Shown here: piece by piece, positions 9,440-23,096 of the stretch | Position numbering within the stretch: position 1 is the stretch's first letter | Layout of the letters: each line of letters opens with the position of its first letter | Assembly (NCBI RefSeq): GCF_018847975.1 | Contig: NZ_CP072597.1 | Coordinates: 3,015,001-3,079,000 of the forward strand | Direction: 5' to 3' | Length of the DNA stretch: 64,000 nt | Origin: Lysobacter sp. K5869 | GTDB lineage: Bacteria; Pseudomonadota; Gammaproteobacteria; Xanthomonadales; Xanthomonadaceae | The notes under the pieces: generated by a model | Told to the model about the DNA's origin: nothing | The model's input: only the letters and a program-made list of their open reading frames with translations | Databases searched by the model: none | Made by a program: the position numbers and the translations under genes

Positions 9440-10378
9440 TCAGCGATCGCGTTCGATCGCCAACCGCCCCAGCGCGTGCAACGCCGCCGCGCGCGGGCCG
9501 AACGGCTGCAGCGCTTCGCCCATCGCCGCGCCGAGTTCGTCCAGGCGCGCGCGCGAGGCGTCCAGGCCGATCAGGGCGGGGAAGGTGGATTTGTCCTGGG
9601 CCAGGTCCTTGCCGGCGGTCTTGCCGAGGGTCTGGCTGTCGCCTTCGATGTCGAGGATGTCGTCGCGCACCTGGAACGCCAGCCCGAGCGCGCGCGCGTA
9701 GCGGTCCAGCGCGGCCAGCGCGGCCGCGTCGGCGCCGCCGCACAGCGCGCCCATGCGCACGCTGGCGCGGATCAGCGCGCCGGTCTTGAGCGAATGCAGC
9801 CGCTCCAGCGCCGGCAGGCTGAGCTGCACGCCGGCGCCGGTGGCGTCGATGTCCAGCGCCTGTCCGCCGCACATGCCGGCCACGCCCGCGGCCTGGGCCA
9901 GGGTGCGCAGCAGGTCGACGCGGATCGCATCGGCGGTGTCGGTGTCGGCGAGGGTGGCGAAGGCCAGCGACTGCAGCGCGTCGCCGGCGAGGATCGCGGT
10001 GGCCTCGTCGAAGGCCACGTGCACGGTCGGCTGGCCGCGGCGCAGGGCGTCGTCGTCCATCGCCGGCAGGTCGTCGTGGACCAGCGAATAGGCGTGGATG
10101 TATTCGACCGCCGCGGCCGGCGCGTCGAGCACGGCCGGGGCGACCTCGAACAGCGCGCCGCTGGCGTAGACCAGCAACGGGCGCATGCGCTTGCCGCCGA
10201 GCAGCACGGCGTGGCGCATGGCTTGGTGCAGGCGGCGCGGTTCGGCTTCCGAATCGGGCAGGGCGCGCGCCAGCGCGGCGTCGGCGCGTTCGCGCCAGGC
10301 GGCGAGGACGGCGTCGAGCGCGCGCGGGTCGGAGGCGGGATCGGGCCGGGCGTGCGCGGCGGCGCGAGGCTCAGGCAT
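9440..10378 (-). CDS. ispA: Farnesyl diphosphate synthase (geranyltranstransferase)
   Basis: IspA condenses isopentenyl diphosphate with dimethylallyl and geranyl diphosphate to make C15 farnesyl diphosphate, the precursor for undecaprenyl phosphate and quinones. The 312 residues show both Asp-rich motifs: [14 protein letters not shown] (first DDxxxxD, about residue 103) and DDILDIEGD (second, about 240), followed by [32 protein letters not shown] is also present. The start overlaps the end of xseB by 8 bp, indicating translational coupling, as in the common xseB-ispA-dxs order, though dxs is absent here. An N-terminal extension of about 18 residues (Ala/Pro-rich) precedes the conserved part. 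Confidence 0.95.
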   Translation of the reverse strand: MPEPRAAAHARPDPASDPRALDAVLAAWRERADAALARALPDSEAEPRRLHQAMRHAVLLGGKRMRPLLVYASGALFEVAPAVLDAPAAAVEYIHAYSLVHDDLPAMDDDALRRGQPTVHVAFDEATAILAGDALQSLAFATLADTDTADAIRVDLLRTLAQAAGVAGMCGGQALDIDATGAGVQLSLPALERLHSLKTGALIRASVRMGALCGGADAAALAALDRYARALGLAFQVRDDILDIEGDSQTLGKTAGKDLAQDKSTFPALIGLDASRARLDELGAAMGEALQPFGPRAAALHALGRLAIERDR

Positions 10379-10646
10379 CGACGTCGCTGCCCGGCGGGCC
10401 GGCGTTGCCGAACGGCTCGGCGGCGGCCGGGTCCTGCGGATCGGTGAGCAGGCGCACGCGCAGTTCGGCCTGCTCCAGCGCGCTCTGGCAACGGCGGTAG
10501 AGGCCGACGCCGCGCTCGTAAGCGGCCAGCGACTCCTCCAGGCTCATTTCGCCGTGTTCCATCTTCTCGACCAGTTGCTCGAGCGCGTCCAGCGACTGCT
10601 CGAAATCGGCGACCGGCGAGGCTTCGGTGGTGGTTTTGCGGGGCAT
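10371..10646 (-). CDS. xseB: Exodeoxyribonuclease VII small subunit
   Basis: The small, helical subunit of exonuclease VII degrades single-stranded DNA together with XseA. The 91 residues contain the family signature [53 protein letters not shown]. The start at 10646 ([10 protein letters not shown]) agrees with the family length; longer readings upstream run through a REP repeat and are rejected. The Pro/Gly-rich tail beyond residue 70 is variable in the family. It is the first gene of the xseB-ispA unit. xseA is not in this window. Confidence 0.95.
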   Translation of the reverse strand: MPRKTTTEASPVADFEQSLDALEQLVEKMEHGEMSLEESLAAYERGVGLYRRCQSALEQAELRVRLLTDPQDPAAAEPFGNAGPPGSDVDA

Positions 10647-10767
10647 GGGGAAAGTGTGAGCCGGGGGGCGGGCGGGGTCAATGCGCGTGGGGTGAAGAGC
10701 GTGCGGCGATGCGTCGCGGGTGCGGTGCGGATGCGGCGATCGCGGCGGTTGCGCTGGATGTCGCGGA

Positions 10768-10855
10768 TTCGCGGTCGCGGCTTGCGCCGCTCCTACAGGG
10801 AGATCGCGCCGTTTCGGACTTGCCCTGTAGGAGCGGCGCAAGCCGCGACCGCGAA
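10768..10855. repeat. REP-type inverted repeat pair
   Basis: Two 33-bp arms (10768-10800 and 10823-10855) are perfect inverted copies of each other around a 22-bp spacer. The right arm contains GTAGGAGCGGCGCAAGCCGC. The same unit recurs near 13446, 22181-22361, 44530-44707 and 53132. It lies between convergently placed transcript ends and starts (upstream of xseB and downstream of tilS). Confidence 0.88.
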
Positions 10856-10884
10856 ACCGCGCCAACGACGCCAACCCCGATTCG

Positions 10885-12186
10885 CTACGCCACCCACTCC
10901 AACCGCGCCCCACGCTCGCGCAGCCACGCTTCCAACCGCGCCGAATACAGCAAATCGCCGGCCGCCCACACGTCGCCGTCGTCGTCGAGCAACAACGGCA
11001 ACCGCTCGCGCTCCCACGGCGGCACGCCCAAGGCCTGCAGCGCGTGCTTGAGGCTGTGGCGATGCGCGCGCCCCGGCAAGGCGATGCGTTCGCCGCCGGC
11101 GCGCGCGCAAGCGATCAGCGGCGCATCGAACGCGGCCGCGCCGTCGAGCCGCAAGCGGCCGCCGCCGGGCAGCGCCAGCGGCGCGCGGCCGTCCCACTCG
11201 ACGCGCCATTCGCGCGGCAACGGCGCGCGCTGCCATTGCGCGTACAGCAAATCGCGCCACGCGCGCACCGCTGCGCCGTTCCAGGCGAATTCGGCTTCGG
11301 CGTCGGCGCGCGCCGGCAGCAATTCGCGTTCGATTTGAGCCACGCCCTGCGCCGGCAGCGGCGGCAGCTCCAGCGCGGCGATCCAGCGCCGCAGCACCCG
11401 CGCGCGCCGCGCCGGCGCCAGCGCGCGCAAGCCCTCGCGCGCGAGTGCGTGCGGGTCGAGGCTGCGCACCTGCGCCAGCGCCGCGGCGTCGTCGGCCTCG
11501 AGCAAGGACGCGGCTTCGTCCTGCAAGCGCGCCGACTGCGCCAGCGTCGCGTCCGCCTGCGGCCAACGCTCGCGCAGCAGCGGCAGCGCGCGATGGCGCA
11601 GGAAATTGCGGTCGTAGCGTTCTTCTTCGTTGCTGGGATCGTCGATCCATTCCAGCCCGTGCCGCTGCGCGTACGCCTCCAGCGCCGCGCGCGGCAGCGC
11701 CAGCAGCGGCCGCCACAAGCGGCCGCGGCCGCAATCGCGCCATTCGCGCATCGCCGCCAAACCGTCCGGGCCGGAGCCGCGCAGCAGCCGCAGCAGCAGG
11801 GTTTCGGCCTGATCGTCGCGATGGTGGGCCAGCGCCAGCACCTCGCCTGCGCCCAAATCCGCGGCGAACGCGGCATGGCGCGCGGCGCGCGCCGCCGCCT
11901 CGGGGCCGTCGCCGCCGCCGCGCGCAACCGACACCCGCGAAACGCTCAGTTCCAGGCCGTATCCGGCGCAAATCCGCGCGCAGTGCGCGGCCCAGGCGTC
12001 GGCGTCGGCGTGCAGCCCGTGGTGGACGTGCCACGCGCGCAGCCCGCGCGCGCGCGCGGCCGGCGCGGCGGCCAGGGCGTGCAGCAACACGCTGGAATCC
12101 AACCCGCCGCTGTAGCCCACGCACAGCGGCGCCGCCGGCAAGGCGGCGAGTGCGGCGGGGATCGCATCGGCGTGAGATACGTGCAT
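10885..12186 (-). CDS. tilS: tRNA(Ile)-lysidine synthase
   Basis: TilS attaches lysine to C34 of the tRNA-Ile with a CAU anticodon, changing its specificity from Met to Ile; the activity is essential in most bacteria. The PP-loop ATP-binding motif SGGLDSS lies about 25 residues from the chosen start, followed by [17 protein letters not shown] and [28 protein letters not shown], the core of the family. The C-terminal portion ([21 protein letters not shown]) matches the TilS C-terminal domain. I place the start at 12186 (MHVSHADA), giving 433 residues. The ATG at 12225 would add 13 uncharacteristic residues. It is divergent from the OYE reductase with 107 bp between starts. Confidence 0.94.
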   Translation of the reverse strand: MHVSHADAIPAALAALPAAPLCVGYSGGLDSSVLLHALAAAPAARARGLRAWHVHHGLHADADAWAAHCARICAGYGLELSVSRVSVARGGGDGPEAAARAARHAAFAADLGAGEVLALAHHRDDQAETLLLRLLRGSGPDGLAAMREWRDCGRGRLWRPLLALPRAALEAYAQRHGLEWIDDPSNEEERYDRNFLRHRALPLLRERWPQADATLAQSARLQDEAASLLEADDAAALAQVRSLDPHALAREGLRALAPARRARVLRRWIAALELPPLPAQGVAQIERELLPARADAEAEFAWNGAAVRAWRDLLYAQWQRAPLPREWRVEWDGRAPLALPGGGRLRLDGAAAFDAPLIACARAGGERIALPGRAHRHSLKHALQALGVPPWERERLPLLLDDDGDVWAAGDLLYSARLEAWLRERGARLEWVA

Positions 12187-12293
12187 GCGCGCATGGTGCC
12201 ACGGCGACGGGACGCAGCAACCCACGCGTGATGCTGCCGCGGCGGCGGGCCGCCTATACCTTGATTCGCACTCCCCATTACGAGAATCCCTTC

Positions 12294-13361
12294 GTGTCCC
12301 GGCTTTTCGCTCCGCTGTCGCAACGCTCGCTGACCTTGCGCAACCGCCTCGCGGTTTCGCCGATGTGCCAGTACTCGGCCAGCGACGGTTTGCCCAACAA
12401 CTGGCATCTGGTCCACCTGGGCAGCCGCGCGGTCGGCGGCGCCGGGCTGGTGCTGACCGAGGCCTGCGCGGTGTCGCCGGAAGGCCGTATTTCCGCGGCC
12501 GACACCGGTCTGTGGAACGCCTCGCAAGCCGAGGCCTGGCACCGCATCACCTGCTTCCTGCGCTCGCGCGAGGCCGCGGTGGGCGTGCAGCTGGCCCACG
12601 CCGGGCGCAAGGCCAGCGTCGCCGCGCCGTGGCTCGGCGGCCAGCCGGTGCGGCCCGAGGACGGCGGCTGGACGCCGGTCGCGCCCTCGCCGCTGCCGTT
12701 CCGCGACGGCGCGCCGGAGCCGCGCGAACTGCAGCCGATCGAGATCCGCACCGTGGTCGACGATTTCGCCGCCGCCGCGCAGCGCGCGCTGGATTCGTGC
12801 TTCCAGTTGGTCGAGATCCACGCCGCGCACGGTTACCTGTTGCATCAGTTCCTATCGCCGCTGAGCAACCGGCGCGACGACCGCTACGGCGGCAGTTTCG
12901 AGAACCGCACCCGCCTGCTGCGCGAAGTGCTGGCGGCGGTGCGCGAGGTGTGGCCGGAGCGCTTGCCGCTGTGGCTGCGCATCTCCGCGACGGATTGGGC
13001 CGAGGGCGGCTGGGACATCGAGCAGAGCGTGGAACTGGCGCGCACGGTGAAAGAATTGGGCGTCGATCTGATCGACGTGTCCAGCGGCGGGCTGGTGCCG
13101 AACGCGCGCATCCCCGGCGACGAGCCGGGCTATCAGGTGCCGTTCTCCGCGCGCATCCGCCGCGAGGCCGGCATCGCCACCGGCGCGGTGGGGTTGATCA
13201 CCCGCGCGGCCCAGGCCGAGCACATCGTCGCCCAAGGCGAAGCCGATGTGGTGCTGCTGGCGCGCGAGTTGTTGCGCGATCCGTACTTCCCGCACCGCGC
13301 CGCGCGCGAGTTGGGCGCGACGACGCACGTGCCGGAGCAGTACCAGCGCGCCTGGAACTGA
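12294..13361 (+). CDS. NADH:flavin oxidoreductase, old yellow enzyme family (YqjM-like)
   Basis: A predicted FMN enzyme reducing activated C=C bonds or nitro compounds with NAD(P)H. The 355-residue frame aligns from its first residue with YqjM-type enzymes: LFAPLSQRSLTLRNRLAVSPMCQYS (with the Cys of the YqjM subclass), GVQLAHAGRKAS, EIHAAHGYLLHQFLSPLSNRRDDRYGGSFENRTR (substrate-binding His pair) and a C-terminal GEADVVLLARELLRDPYFP. No ATG fits. The GTG at 12294 has GAGA at 12282-12285, 8 nt before it, and gives the natural N terminus; a TTG at 12261 in the same frame is possible but unlikely. Physiological substrate is unknown. It is followed by a terminator at 13391. Confidence 0.9.
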   Translation: MSRLFAPLSQRSLTLRNRLAVSPMCQYSASDGLPNNWHLVHLGSRAVGGAGLVLTEACAVSPEGRISAADTGLWNASQAEAWHRITCFLRSREAAVGVQLAHAGRKASVAAPWLGGQPVRPEDGGWTPVAPSPLPFRDGAPEPRELQPIEIRTVVDDFAAAAQRALDSCFQLVEIHAAHGYLLHQFLSPLSNRRDDRYGGSFENRTRLLREVLAAVREVWPERLPLWLRISATDWAEGGWDIEQSVELARTVKELGVDLIDVSSGGLVPNARIPGDEPGYQVPFSARIRREAGIATGAVGLITRAAQAEHIVAQGEADVVLLARELLRDPYFPHRAARELGATTHVPEQYQRAWN

Positions 13362-13390
13362 GCGGCGCGCGACGGCGCTGCCCACGCGAA

Positions 13391-13417
13391 CGCCGGCCCT
13401 CGGGTCGGCGTTTTTCG
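13391..13417 (+). terminator. Rho-independent terminator after the OYE reductase
   Basis: CGCCGGCC, loop CTCG, GGTCGGCG forms an 8-bp stem with one G-U pair, followed directly by TTTTTCGTT, 29 bp after the stop codon. Confidence 0.82.
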
Positions 13418-13445
13418 TTGTACGGCTTTTGTCCGCGGGCCGGAG

Positions 13446-13540
13446 GTAGGAGCGACGCAAGTCGCGACCGCGAAAACGCGGTTGCGCCGAAACCTGCGCA
13501 GCCGTCGTGTTTTCGCGGTCGCGACTCGCGTCGCTCCTAC
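13446..13540. repeat. REP-type inverted repeat pair
   Basis: Arms at 13446-13477 and 13509-13540 are inverted copies of the same unit seen at 10768, with CGACGCAAGTCGCGAC in place of the usual CGGCGCAAGCCGCGAC. The compensating changes in the outer stem preserve hairpin pairing. It fills part of the 543-bp gap before the PNGase-like gene; the rest of that gap, 13541-13904, shows no supported gene. Confidence 0.85.
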
Positions 13541-13904
13541 AGGGGATTCCACGGTTCTTTCGCGTGGGGCGCCGACGCGATCGGCGGCATTCATGCGCGC
13601 CAAGGTTTTCGAACGGCGCGCTTTTATCTTGATCTGTGCAAGACATCACACGGTGTCGGCGCTTTCGTTCCGGTGCAGGGAAAGCCGCGGCGCGCGCGTT
13701 TGCAATGATGCGCGAACGCGGATCGCATCGGGCGCGGTCCAGCGATTCCGCGAGCTCCGAATCACGCGCCACCCTGTGCGGAGTTTTGGATTTTTCCGCA
13801 TTTTTTTGACAAGCAGACATTCTCTGCGCAACGGCAACGCGCTCGCGATCCGCGGTCTCCGCGCGCGACCGCGTCCTTCGGCACTCATGCTATCGGGAGT
13901 CATC

Positions 13905-15413
13905 ATGCGATCGATCCTGTGTTTGAAGCACGCGCGACGCGCCGCCTGCACGGCGGGCCTGTTCGCGCTCGGCTTCGCCGGCGCCGCGTCGGCGGCCAAT
14001 CTCGCCTTGAACAAACCCGCCACCGGCTCGGCCGCGTGCAACGCCAACGAGACGCCGGCCAAGGCGGTCAACGGCAGCGTGTCGGGCGGCAATTCCGACA
14101 AGTTCTGTTCGTCGGCGTCGAGCAAGTGGCTGCAAGTCGATCTGGGCGCGAGCAAGACCATCGCCAGCTTCGTGGTCAAGCACGCCGGCGCCGGCGGCGA
14201 GGCGGCGACGTACAACACCCGCAACTTCAACATCCAGACCTCGGCCGACGGCTCGGCGTGGACCACCGCGGTCACCGTCAGCAACAACACCGACAATGTC
14301 ACCACCCACAGCGTCGGCGCGATTGCGGCGCGCTACGCTCGGCTCAACATCACCACGCCGACCCAGACCAGCGACTCGGCCGCGCGCATCTACGAATTCG
14401 AGGCGCACGACACCGCGGCGGCGCCGGAGAAGGTGGTGCTGGTGCTCGACCAAGTGCCGCAGTTCGGCATCTACCGCAGCACCGAGCCCACCACCTACAC
14501 GCCGCCGGCCGGCGTGCTGATGTGGAAGCGCGGCACCGAGTTCGCGCGCAAGCTCAGCGACACCGAGAAAGCCAGCATCGGCGACGACGTGGCGCTGCGC
14601 ATCACCTATCACGCCCAGTGCGATCCTTACGACCGCTTCGCCTCGGCGTTCTTCATCAGCCTGCCGAAGGGGCAGACGCCGACCGTGGACACGCCGCGGG
14701 CGACCTTCACCGACTTCATCTCGCCCTTCAGCGACATGTGGCAGGGCGCCAAGGCGACGCGCGTGTATCCCGACGCGCCGATGGATCCGTACGCGGCGGC
14801 GTTGGCCAATCCGGACCGCGACATCTGGGTCGGCATCAGCGGCGGTTCCAATCCGCAGTACGGCAGCGACGCCTGCCAGCAGCACGGCGTGACCGACCCG
14901 GCCATCGCCGAAGTCGGCTTCAAGTACTCGCTGGCGCTGGTCTCGCGCAAAACGCTGACCGCGGGCGCCGATCCGGACGTGATCAGCCTGCTGTCGCGCT
15001 CGCCGGAGACCGACGACACCATCGCCACGGGCACGGTGTCGCACAGCGCGAACCTGGGCATCGCCACGCTGGCGGTCAGCATCGCCGGCTACGGCGCGTC
15101 CTCGGGCGGGCAGGAATACACCAACACCAACGTCAGCGTGAAGTTCAACGGCACCCAGATCGCCACCTTCAGCACCAAGATCGACTGCGCGACCTACGAG
15201 CAATACAGCCCGCGCGGCAATCCGGGGATCTTCCGCAACAACAACACGACCAACCCGCGCAGCTGGTGCCCGGGCGCGTTGGTGCCGATGCGCTACTTCG
15301 ATCTGGGCGACATCAGCGGCAAGACCTTGCAGTTCTCGCTCGGCGTCGGCAACCGCTCGCCGTGGACGGCCGATTCGGTCTACAACACCAGCATCAGCGT
15401 GTTGGAGCACTGA
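13905..15413 (+). CDS. Secreted discoidin (F5/8 type C) plus PNGase F-like protein
   Basis: The 502-residue protein has a signal peptide (residues 1-30, cleavage after GAASA). Next is an F5/8 type C (discoidin) domain at about 32-168 (NLALNKPATGSAACN, KWLQVDLGASKTI, ARYARLNI), which usually binds carbohydrate. Residues about 175-502 resemble flavobacterial peptide-N-glycosidase F, an enzyme that removes N-glycans. QCDPYDRFASAFFI matches CDEWDRYANVYV around catalytic Asp60 (here Asp243), GGQEYTN matches the Glu206 segment (Glu404), and NPRSWCPGALVPMR matches AGWCPGMAVPTR. PNGase F Glu118 appears replaced by Gly310 in my hand alignment. The ribosome-binding site GGGAG at 13895 supports the start. 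A glycan-targeting secreted hydrolase is plausible for a predatory or lytic bacterium, but activity is unproven. Confidence 0.78.
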   Translation: MRSILCLKHARRAACTAGLFALGFAGAASAANLALNKPATGSAACNANETPAKAVNGSVSGGNSDKFCSSASSKWLQVDLGASKTIASFVVKHAGAGGEAATYNTRNFNIQTSADGSAWTTAVTVSNNTDNVTTHSVGAIAARYARLNITTPTQTSDSAARIYEFEAHDTAAAPEKVVLVLDQVPQFGIYRSTEPTTYTPPAGVLMWKRGTEFARKLSDTEKASIGDDVALRITYHAQCDPYDRFASAFFISLPKGQTPTVDTPRATFTDFISPFSDMWQGAKATRVYPDAPMDPYAAALANPDRDIWVGISGGSNPQYGSDACQQHGVTDPAIAEVGFKYSLALVSRKTLTAGADPDVISLLSRSPETDDTIATGTVSHSANLGIATLAVSIAGYGASSGGQEYTNTNVSVKFNGTQIATFSTKIDCATYEQYSPRGNPGIFRNNNTTNPRSWCPGALVPMRYFDLGDISGKTLQFSLGVGNRSPWTADSVYNTSISVLEH

Positions 15414-15491
15414 GGCCGCGGTGCGCGCGCCGGTCGGGCAGGGTGCCGACCGGTGCGGCGTCGGCGAGAGCGATTCGCTCCAGATGGGAAA

Positions 15492-15527
15492 CGAAAAACG
15501 CCGCGCATTCGAGCGCGGCGTTTTTCG
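15492..15527. terminator. Bidirectional terminator between convergent genes
   Basis: CGAAAAACGCCGCGC and GCGCGGCGTTTTTCG form a 15-bp perfect stem around a 6-nt loop, with an A-run on one side and a T-run on the other. It can end the forward PNGase-like transcript and, from the other side, the reverse GT51-like pair, whose stop lies 2 bp away. Confidence 0.9.
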
Positions 15528-15528
15528 T

Positions 15529-16290
15529 TCAACGCGTCGCGATCGGGCGCTTGCACTCGCCCGGTCGCAAGCGTTCGGGCATCGCCTGTGCGGACGCCAG
15601 TCCGGTCTTGCCGAGCGCGTAGGCGTAGCGCTTGGCGAAGCGCTCGGGATGGCAGGCCGGGTCGTAGTAGGACGGGCCGCGATCCAGGATCAGCAGCGCC
15701 AGTTGTTCTTGCGGCGACAGCGCTTGCAAGGGCAGATCGAAATAGTGGCGGGCGGCCGCTTCGATGCCGACACCGGCGTCGGCCGCGAAGCGGGTTTGAT
15801 CGAGCACGTAGTCGATCAACTGCGCGGCTTCGAGCTTGCGGCTCAAGTGGATGGTCAGCGCGGCATTGGTCAGATGCCAACGCGAGATCGTGCCGTGCGG
15901 CAGCAGCCGCGCCTGCATCGTGCTGGCGACGCGATAGAGCAGTTGGTGATCGGCCGGCACCCGCTCGACCCGTTCGCTCGCGCTCGCGGCGAACAGCTCC
16001 CAGGCGAAACCGGGCGGGCTCATGCGCCTCACTTGGATCGGGCCTTGGCCGTCGTGCAGCGTCCAGTAAAGTTTCCGCAGCGCGTCGGGATAGGCGCGTT
16101 GCGCTTGCGGCAGCGGTTCGGGCAGATCCTTCAGCGCGTGCCAGTACATGGCGTAGAGCAGCGTGAACGGTGCGGCGACAGCGATGAGCGCGGTCGCGGC
16201 CAGAAGCTGGATGGCGCGTTTCAAGCGGCGCCTTGGGACGACTGCGGCAGCCTCGCCGCGTGCACTCGGCCGGGGCGCGTGCGGGGTCAT
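15529..16290 (-). CDS. GT51 transglycosylase-like membrane protein, paralogue B (catalytic motif not seen)
   Basis: The 253-residue protein has a basic N terminus and one membrane segment (about 26-48), then an exported domain. The segment from about 171 (DAGVGIEAAARHYFDLPLQALSPQEQLALLILDRGPSYYDP) closely follows the C-terminal lobe of family GT51 peptidoglycan glycosyltransferases, which typically read YGIEAAARxYFGKxxxELTLAEAALLAGLPxxPSxYNP. The GT51 catalytic EDxxFxxH motif expected earlier is not visible; that region reads GFAWELFAASASERVERVP. It starts inside the stop of its paralogue (4-bp ATGA overlap), so the two are translationally coupled. It may bind the glycan substrate or a synthase partner without catalysis. 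Fold similarity is good; loss of activity is inferred. Confidence 0.72.
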   Translation of the reverse strand: MTPHAPRPSARGEAAAVVPRRRLKRAIQLLAATALIAVAAPFTLLYAMYWHALKDLPEPLPQAQRAYPDALRKLYWTLHDGQGPIQVRRMSPPGFAWELFAASASERVERVPADHQLLYRVASTMQARLLPHGTISRWHLTNAALTIHLSRKLEAAQLIDYVLDQTRFAADAGVGIEAAARHYFDLPLQALSPQEQLALLILDRGPSYYDPACHPERFAKRYAYALGKTGLASAQAMPERLRPGECKRPIATR

Positions 16291-17072
16291 TGCGGCCGGG
16301 TGCAGTCGATGGGCTTCAGGCGCGGCAGCGACAGGGCGGTCGCGCTCGGGAGGCCGGACGCTGAGACGTACTTGATCCGCTCGGTATAGCGCTCGCGGAA
16401 CTGTTCCGGTTGGCAATACGGGTCCATGGGCACGACTCGATAGCGCAGCGTCATCAGCGAAAGCAGTTCGTCGCGGGTCAACTCGCCGACATCGGCGCCG
16501 AAATAAGCGCGGGCGGCCTGTTCGAGGTTCTCGCTGCCGCGGCCGTAGCCGCCGTGGTCCAGCACGATGTCGGCCATGCGTTCCGCCGGCCATTCCCGAC
16601 TGGTACGAATGAACAGCGCGCTCGATTCGAACACGAGGTCGCTGCTGATCTGTTGCAGCGCCTCCGCGTTGGAGCCGCCGGGTGTCGGTGGGGGCGAGGG
16701 GATCCGGGCGCGTCGCGCATCGTCGATCGCCCCGCGAGTCGCGCTGGAAGCTCGCTCCACCAGTTCCAGATCGGCGGGCATGGCGAGCGATTCGCCGCCT
16801 CGCGTCAGATACACGGGGACGAGCGACTCGAATATCAAGCTCGCGTAGCTGAAGGCATTGAGTCTTCGGGCCGAGATCGGGGCATCGCCGCCGCCCAGCG
16901 TCCGCCACAAGGTTTCGCGCGCCAACGCCGGATACTCGCGCCGCGGTTGCGGCAACTCCTTCGGCAGCAGCGATGCGCCGTACCAATACGCGCCTTGCAA
17001 CAACAGGCACAACAACGCGATGACGGCGACCACGCCGCCGCCGGCCCACTTGAAGAAGGTGCTCAGCGCCAT
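16287..17072 (-). CDS. GT51 transglycosylase-like membrane protein, paralogue A (catalytic motif not seen)
   Basis: The 261-residue paralogue of the next gene has one N-terminal membrane anchor (about 8-30) followed by LPKELPQPRREYPALARETLWRTLGGG, which parallels LPEPLPQAQRAYPDALRKLYWTLHDGQG in paralogue B. Residues about 160-210 (EWPAERMADIVLDHGGYGRGSENLEQAARAYFGADVGELTRDELLSLMTL) match the GT51 segment around the conserved GNGxYGxExAAxxYFG motif. The N-terminal ED catalytic motif is absent (SARRLNAFSYASLIFESLVPV occupies the region). The start at 17072 lies 29 bp downstream of the accA stop on the same strand, so the pair may be transcribed with accA. Homology is judged by eye and is moderately secure. 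Confidence 0.72.
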   Translation of the reverse strand: MALSTFFKWAGGGVVAVIALLCLLLQGAYWYGASLLPKELPQPRREYPALARETLWRTLGGGDAPISARRLNAFSYASLIFESLVPVYLTRGGESLAMPADLELVERASSATRGAIDDARRARIPSPPPTPGGSNAEALQQISSDLVFESSALFIRTSREWPAERMADIVLDHGGYGRGSENLEQAARAYFGADVGELTRDELLSLMTLRYRVVPMDPYCQPEQFRERYTERIKYVSASGLPSATALSLPRLKPIDCTRPQ

Positions 17073-17101
17073 CCGTGGCTCTCCGTGTTGTGCCGCCGCG
17101 C

Positions 17102-18061
<960 letters not shown>

Positions 18062-18144
18062 GCGTGGGCCATGGGCCGGGGAAGGGGACAGTCTAGCTCA
18101 GGCGGCGCGACCGTACCGATAGGCATGGGGTGGGTACGGAAACT

Positions 18145-18293
18145 GAGGAACGAGTGGAGAGGAACGAGCAACGAACGGCACGGGTGGGGGCGTACTCGTT
18201 GCTCGGTTTCTCCAAGGCGGGTGCGATGGCGTGGAGAGCCCGGCAACGAGCCGATCCGGCGACTCGTTCCTCGTTTCTCTCCGCTCGTTCCCG
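18145..18293. repeat. GAACGAG-type dispersed repeat with inverted copies
   Basis: Between dnaE and accA, GAGGAACGAGTGGAGAGG and following GAACGAG units (18145-18178) face inverted copies GACTCGTTCCTCGTTTCTCT and CCGCTCGTTCCC (18259-18293). The arms could pair across about 80 bp. Similar units occur at 21988-22020, 24468-24575 and 43491-43516. Confidence 0.7.
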
Positions 18294-18295
18294 CC

Positions 18296-21829
<3,534 letters not shown>

Positions 21830-22463
21830 GCGTACCGGGTCTGCGGCCGTGCCGGGGAAGATCGTGCCGTGAGCCTCGCGCCTTGGCGGCGAGAGCCCGG
21901 GACGGCCGTCGGCACGGCGGGGAAAGTGCCGGATTGCAGGGTATCAGTACGGTGGTTTGGGGCAAGGCTTGACAGCGGGGTGGGGCGGGGAACGAGCGGG
22001 GAGGAACGAGGAACGAGTGGCTGGCGGTGGGGCTGGCGGCGGCGTTGTGCGGTTTTGGGCGGTTGTGGTTTCGGTGCGGCGGAGGGGGTATGCGTTTGTC
22101 CGTGGAGCGTCGCGGCGGGTGGGGATACGAGGTCGGGCGGTGCGGCTCGGCTGCGGGTTTTCTCGGCCGACGATTGGCCGCGTCGCGGCTTGCGCCACTC
22201 CTGCAGGTAGCTTCGGATGGAACGGGTGCGAGCGTGGGGCGGGAATGTCGCGGCGAGCGGGAATGCGGGGTTGGGTGGCGCGTCGCGGCTTGCGCCGCTC
22301 CTACAGGGCGAGTCCGTTGCGGCCGAAGCCGCCTGTAGGAGCGGCGTGAGCCGCGACCGCGACAATCCGAACTACGGCGCGACCGCACTCGCCGGCGCAG
22401 CCACAGCCGCGAGGCGCCGCGCACGCGACGCCCCGATGACGGGCCGCTCGGCCGCCAACCCGC
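21830..22463. repeat. 634-bp repeat-rich gap upstream of dnaE (GAACGAG and REP units)
   Basis: No gene is supported here. The gap holds GAACGAG units at 21988-22020, a lone REP half at about 22181-22209 (GTCGCGGCTTGCGCCACTCC), and a REP pair with arms at 22281-22308 and 22331-22361. The promoter of dnaE should lie at the low-coordinate end, but I cannot pick out a convincing one by eye. Confidence 0.75.
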
Positions 22464-23096
22464 TCAAGTCACCCGAAACACCGGCTCCGGCGTGCGCCCG
22501 TTGGCGTAATGGCTGTCGCTGACCCGCGCGTGGTGCTGCAGCAAGGCCAACTCGGCCAGCCGGTCGCGGACCCAGGCCGCGCGCTGCTCGCCGGCGTCGC
22601 CGGCCGGGTGTTCGACCTGCAGATAGGCGCGGAAGTCGCGGTAGTCCTCGGCTTCGGCCGCGAACGCCGGCCAGGTCAGTTCGATCAGCAGCACGTCGTC
22701 GAGCAGGCCCAGCAGCGGCACCCGGTCGTCGATCAGGTCCTCGCCTTGGTCGACGTAGGCGAACAAACGCTGCAGGCGCCGGCGCGTCGCCGAATCGCAA
22801 TCCCAGGCCGGGTCGGCGGCCATCGCGCGCAGGTCCTGCAGGCACCGCAGGCGGGTGTCGATGGCGTGGCGGGCCTGCGCGGGCGGCAGTTGCGCCAGCC
22901 AGCCGGCGAGGCGCTCCAGGCGGTCGGCGTCGACCCGCGCGGCGTCGGGGTGGATCTCGTGGACCAGCGCGTCGAAGGCGGCGATCGCGGCCGGGCGCAG
23001 GACCATCGCCGGCTCGTAGGGCTGGTGGTGGTGCGACGGCGGGGCGCGCTCGAACGGCAGCGGCTCGGCGGTCCGGGTGGGGTGAGGCATGCGCAT
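22464..23096 (-). CDS. DUF1232-like (YkvA family) protein
   Basis: The 210-residue protein contains YVDQGEDLIDDRVPLLGLLDDVLLIEL (about residues 114-140). This resembles the DUF1232 signature YxxxPxDLIPDxxPxLGxxDDxxxL of small, probably membrane-associated proteins of unknown role. The N terminus is Pro/His-rich (EPLPFERAPPSHHHQPYEP) and the rest is helical and acidic. A second ATG two codons in (23090) is an alternative start. It lies on the same strand as rnhB and dnaE, 182 bp after the DUF4166 gene. The domain call is moderate; no function is claimed. Confidence 0.65.
   Translation of the reverse strand: MRMPHPTRTAEPLPFERAPPSHHHQPYEPAMVLRPAAIAAFDALVHEIHPDAARVDADRLERLAGWLAQLPPAQARHAIDTRLRCLQDLRAMAADPAWDCDSATRRRLQRLFAYVDQGEDLIDDRVPLLGLLDDVLLIELTWPAFAAEAEDYRDFRAYLQVEHPAGDAGEQRAAWVRDRLAELALLQHHARVSDSHYANGRTPEPVFRVT

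Noticed and set aside
13806..13811. TTGACA before the PNGase-like gene as a promoter -35 box
   Set aside because: It is a perfect -35 hexamer, but no acceptable -10 box lies 16-18 bp downstream.
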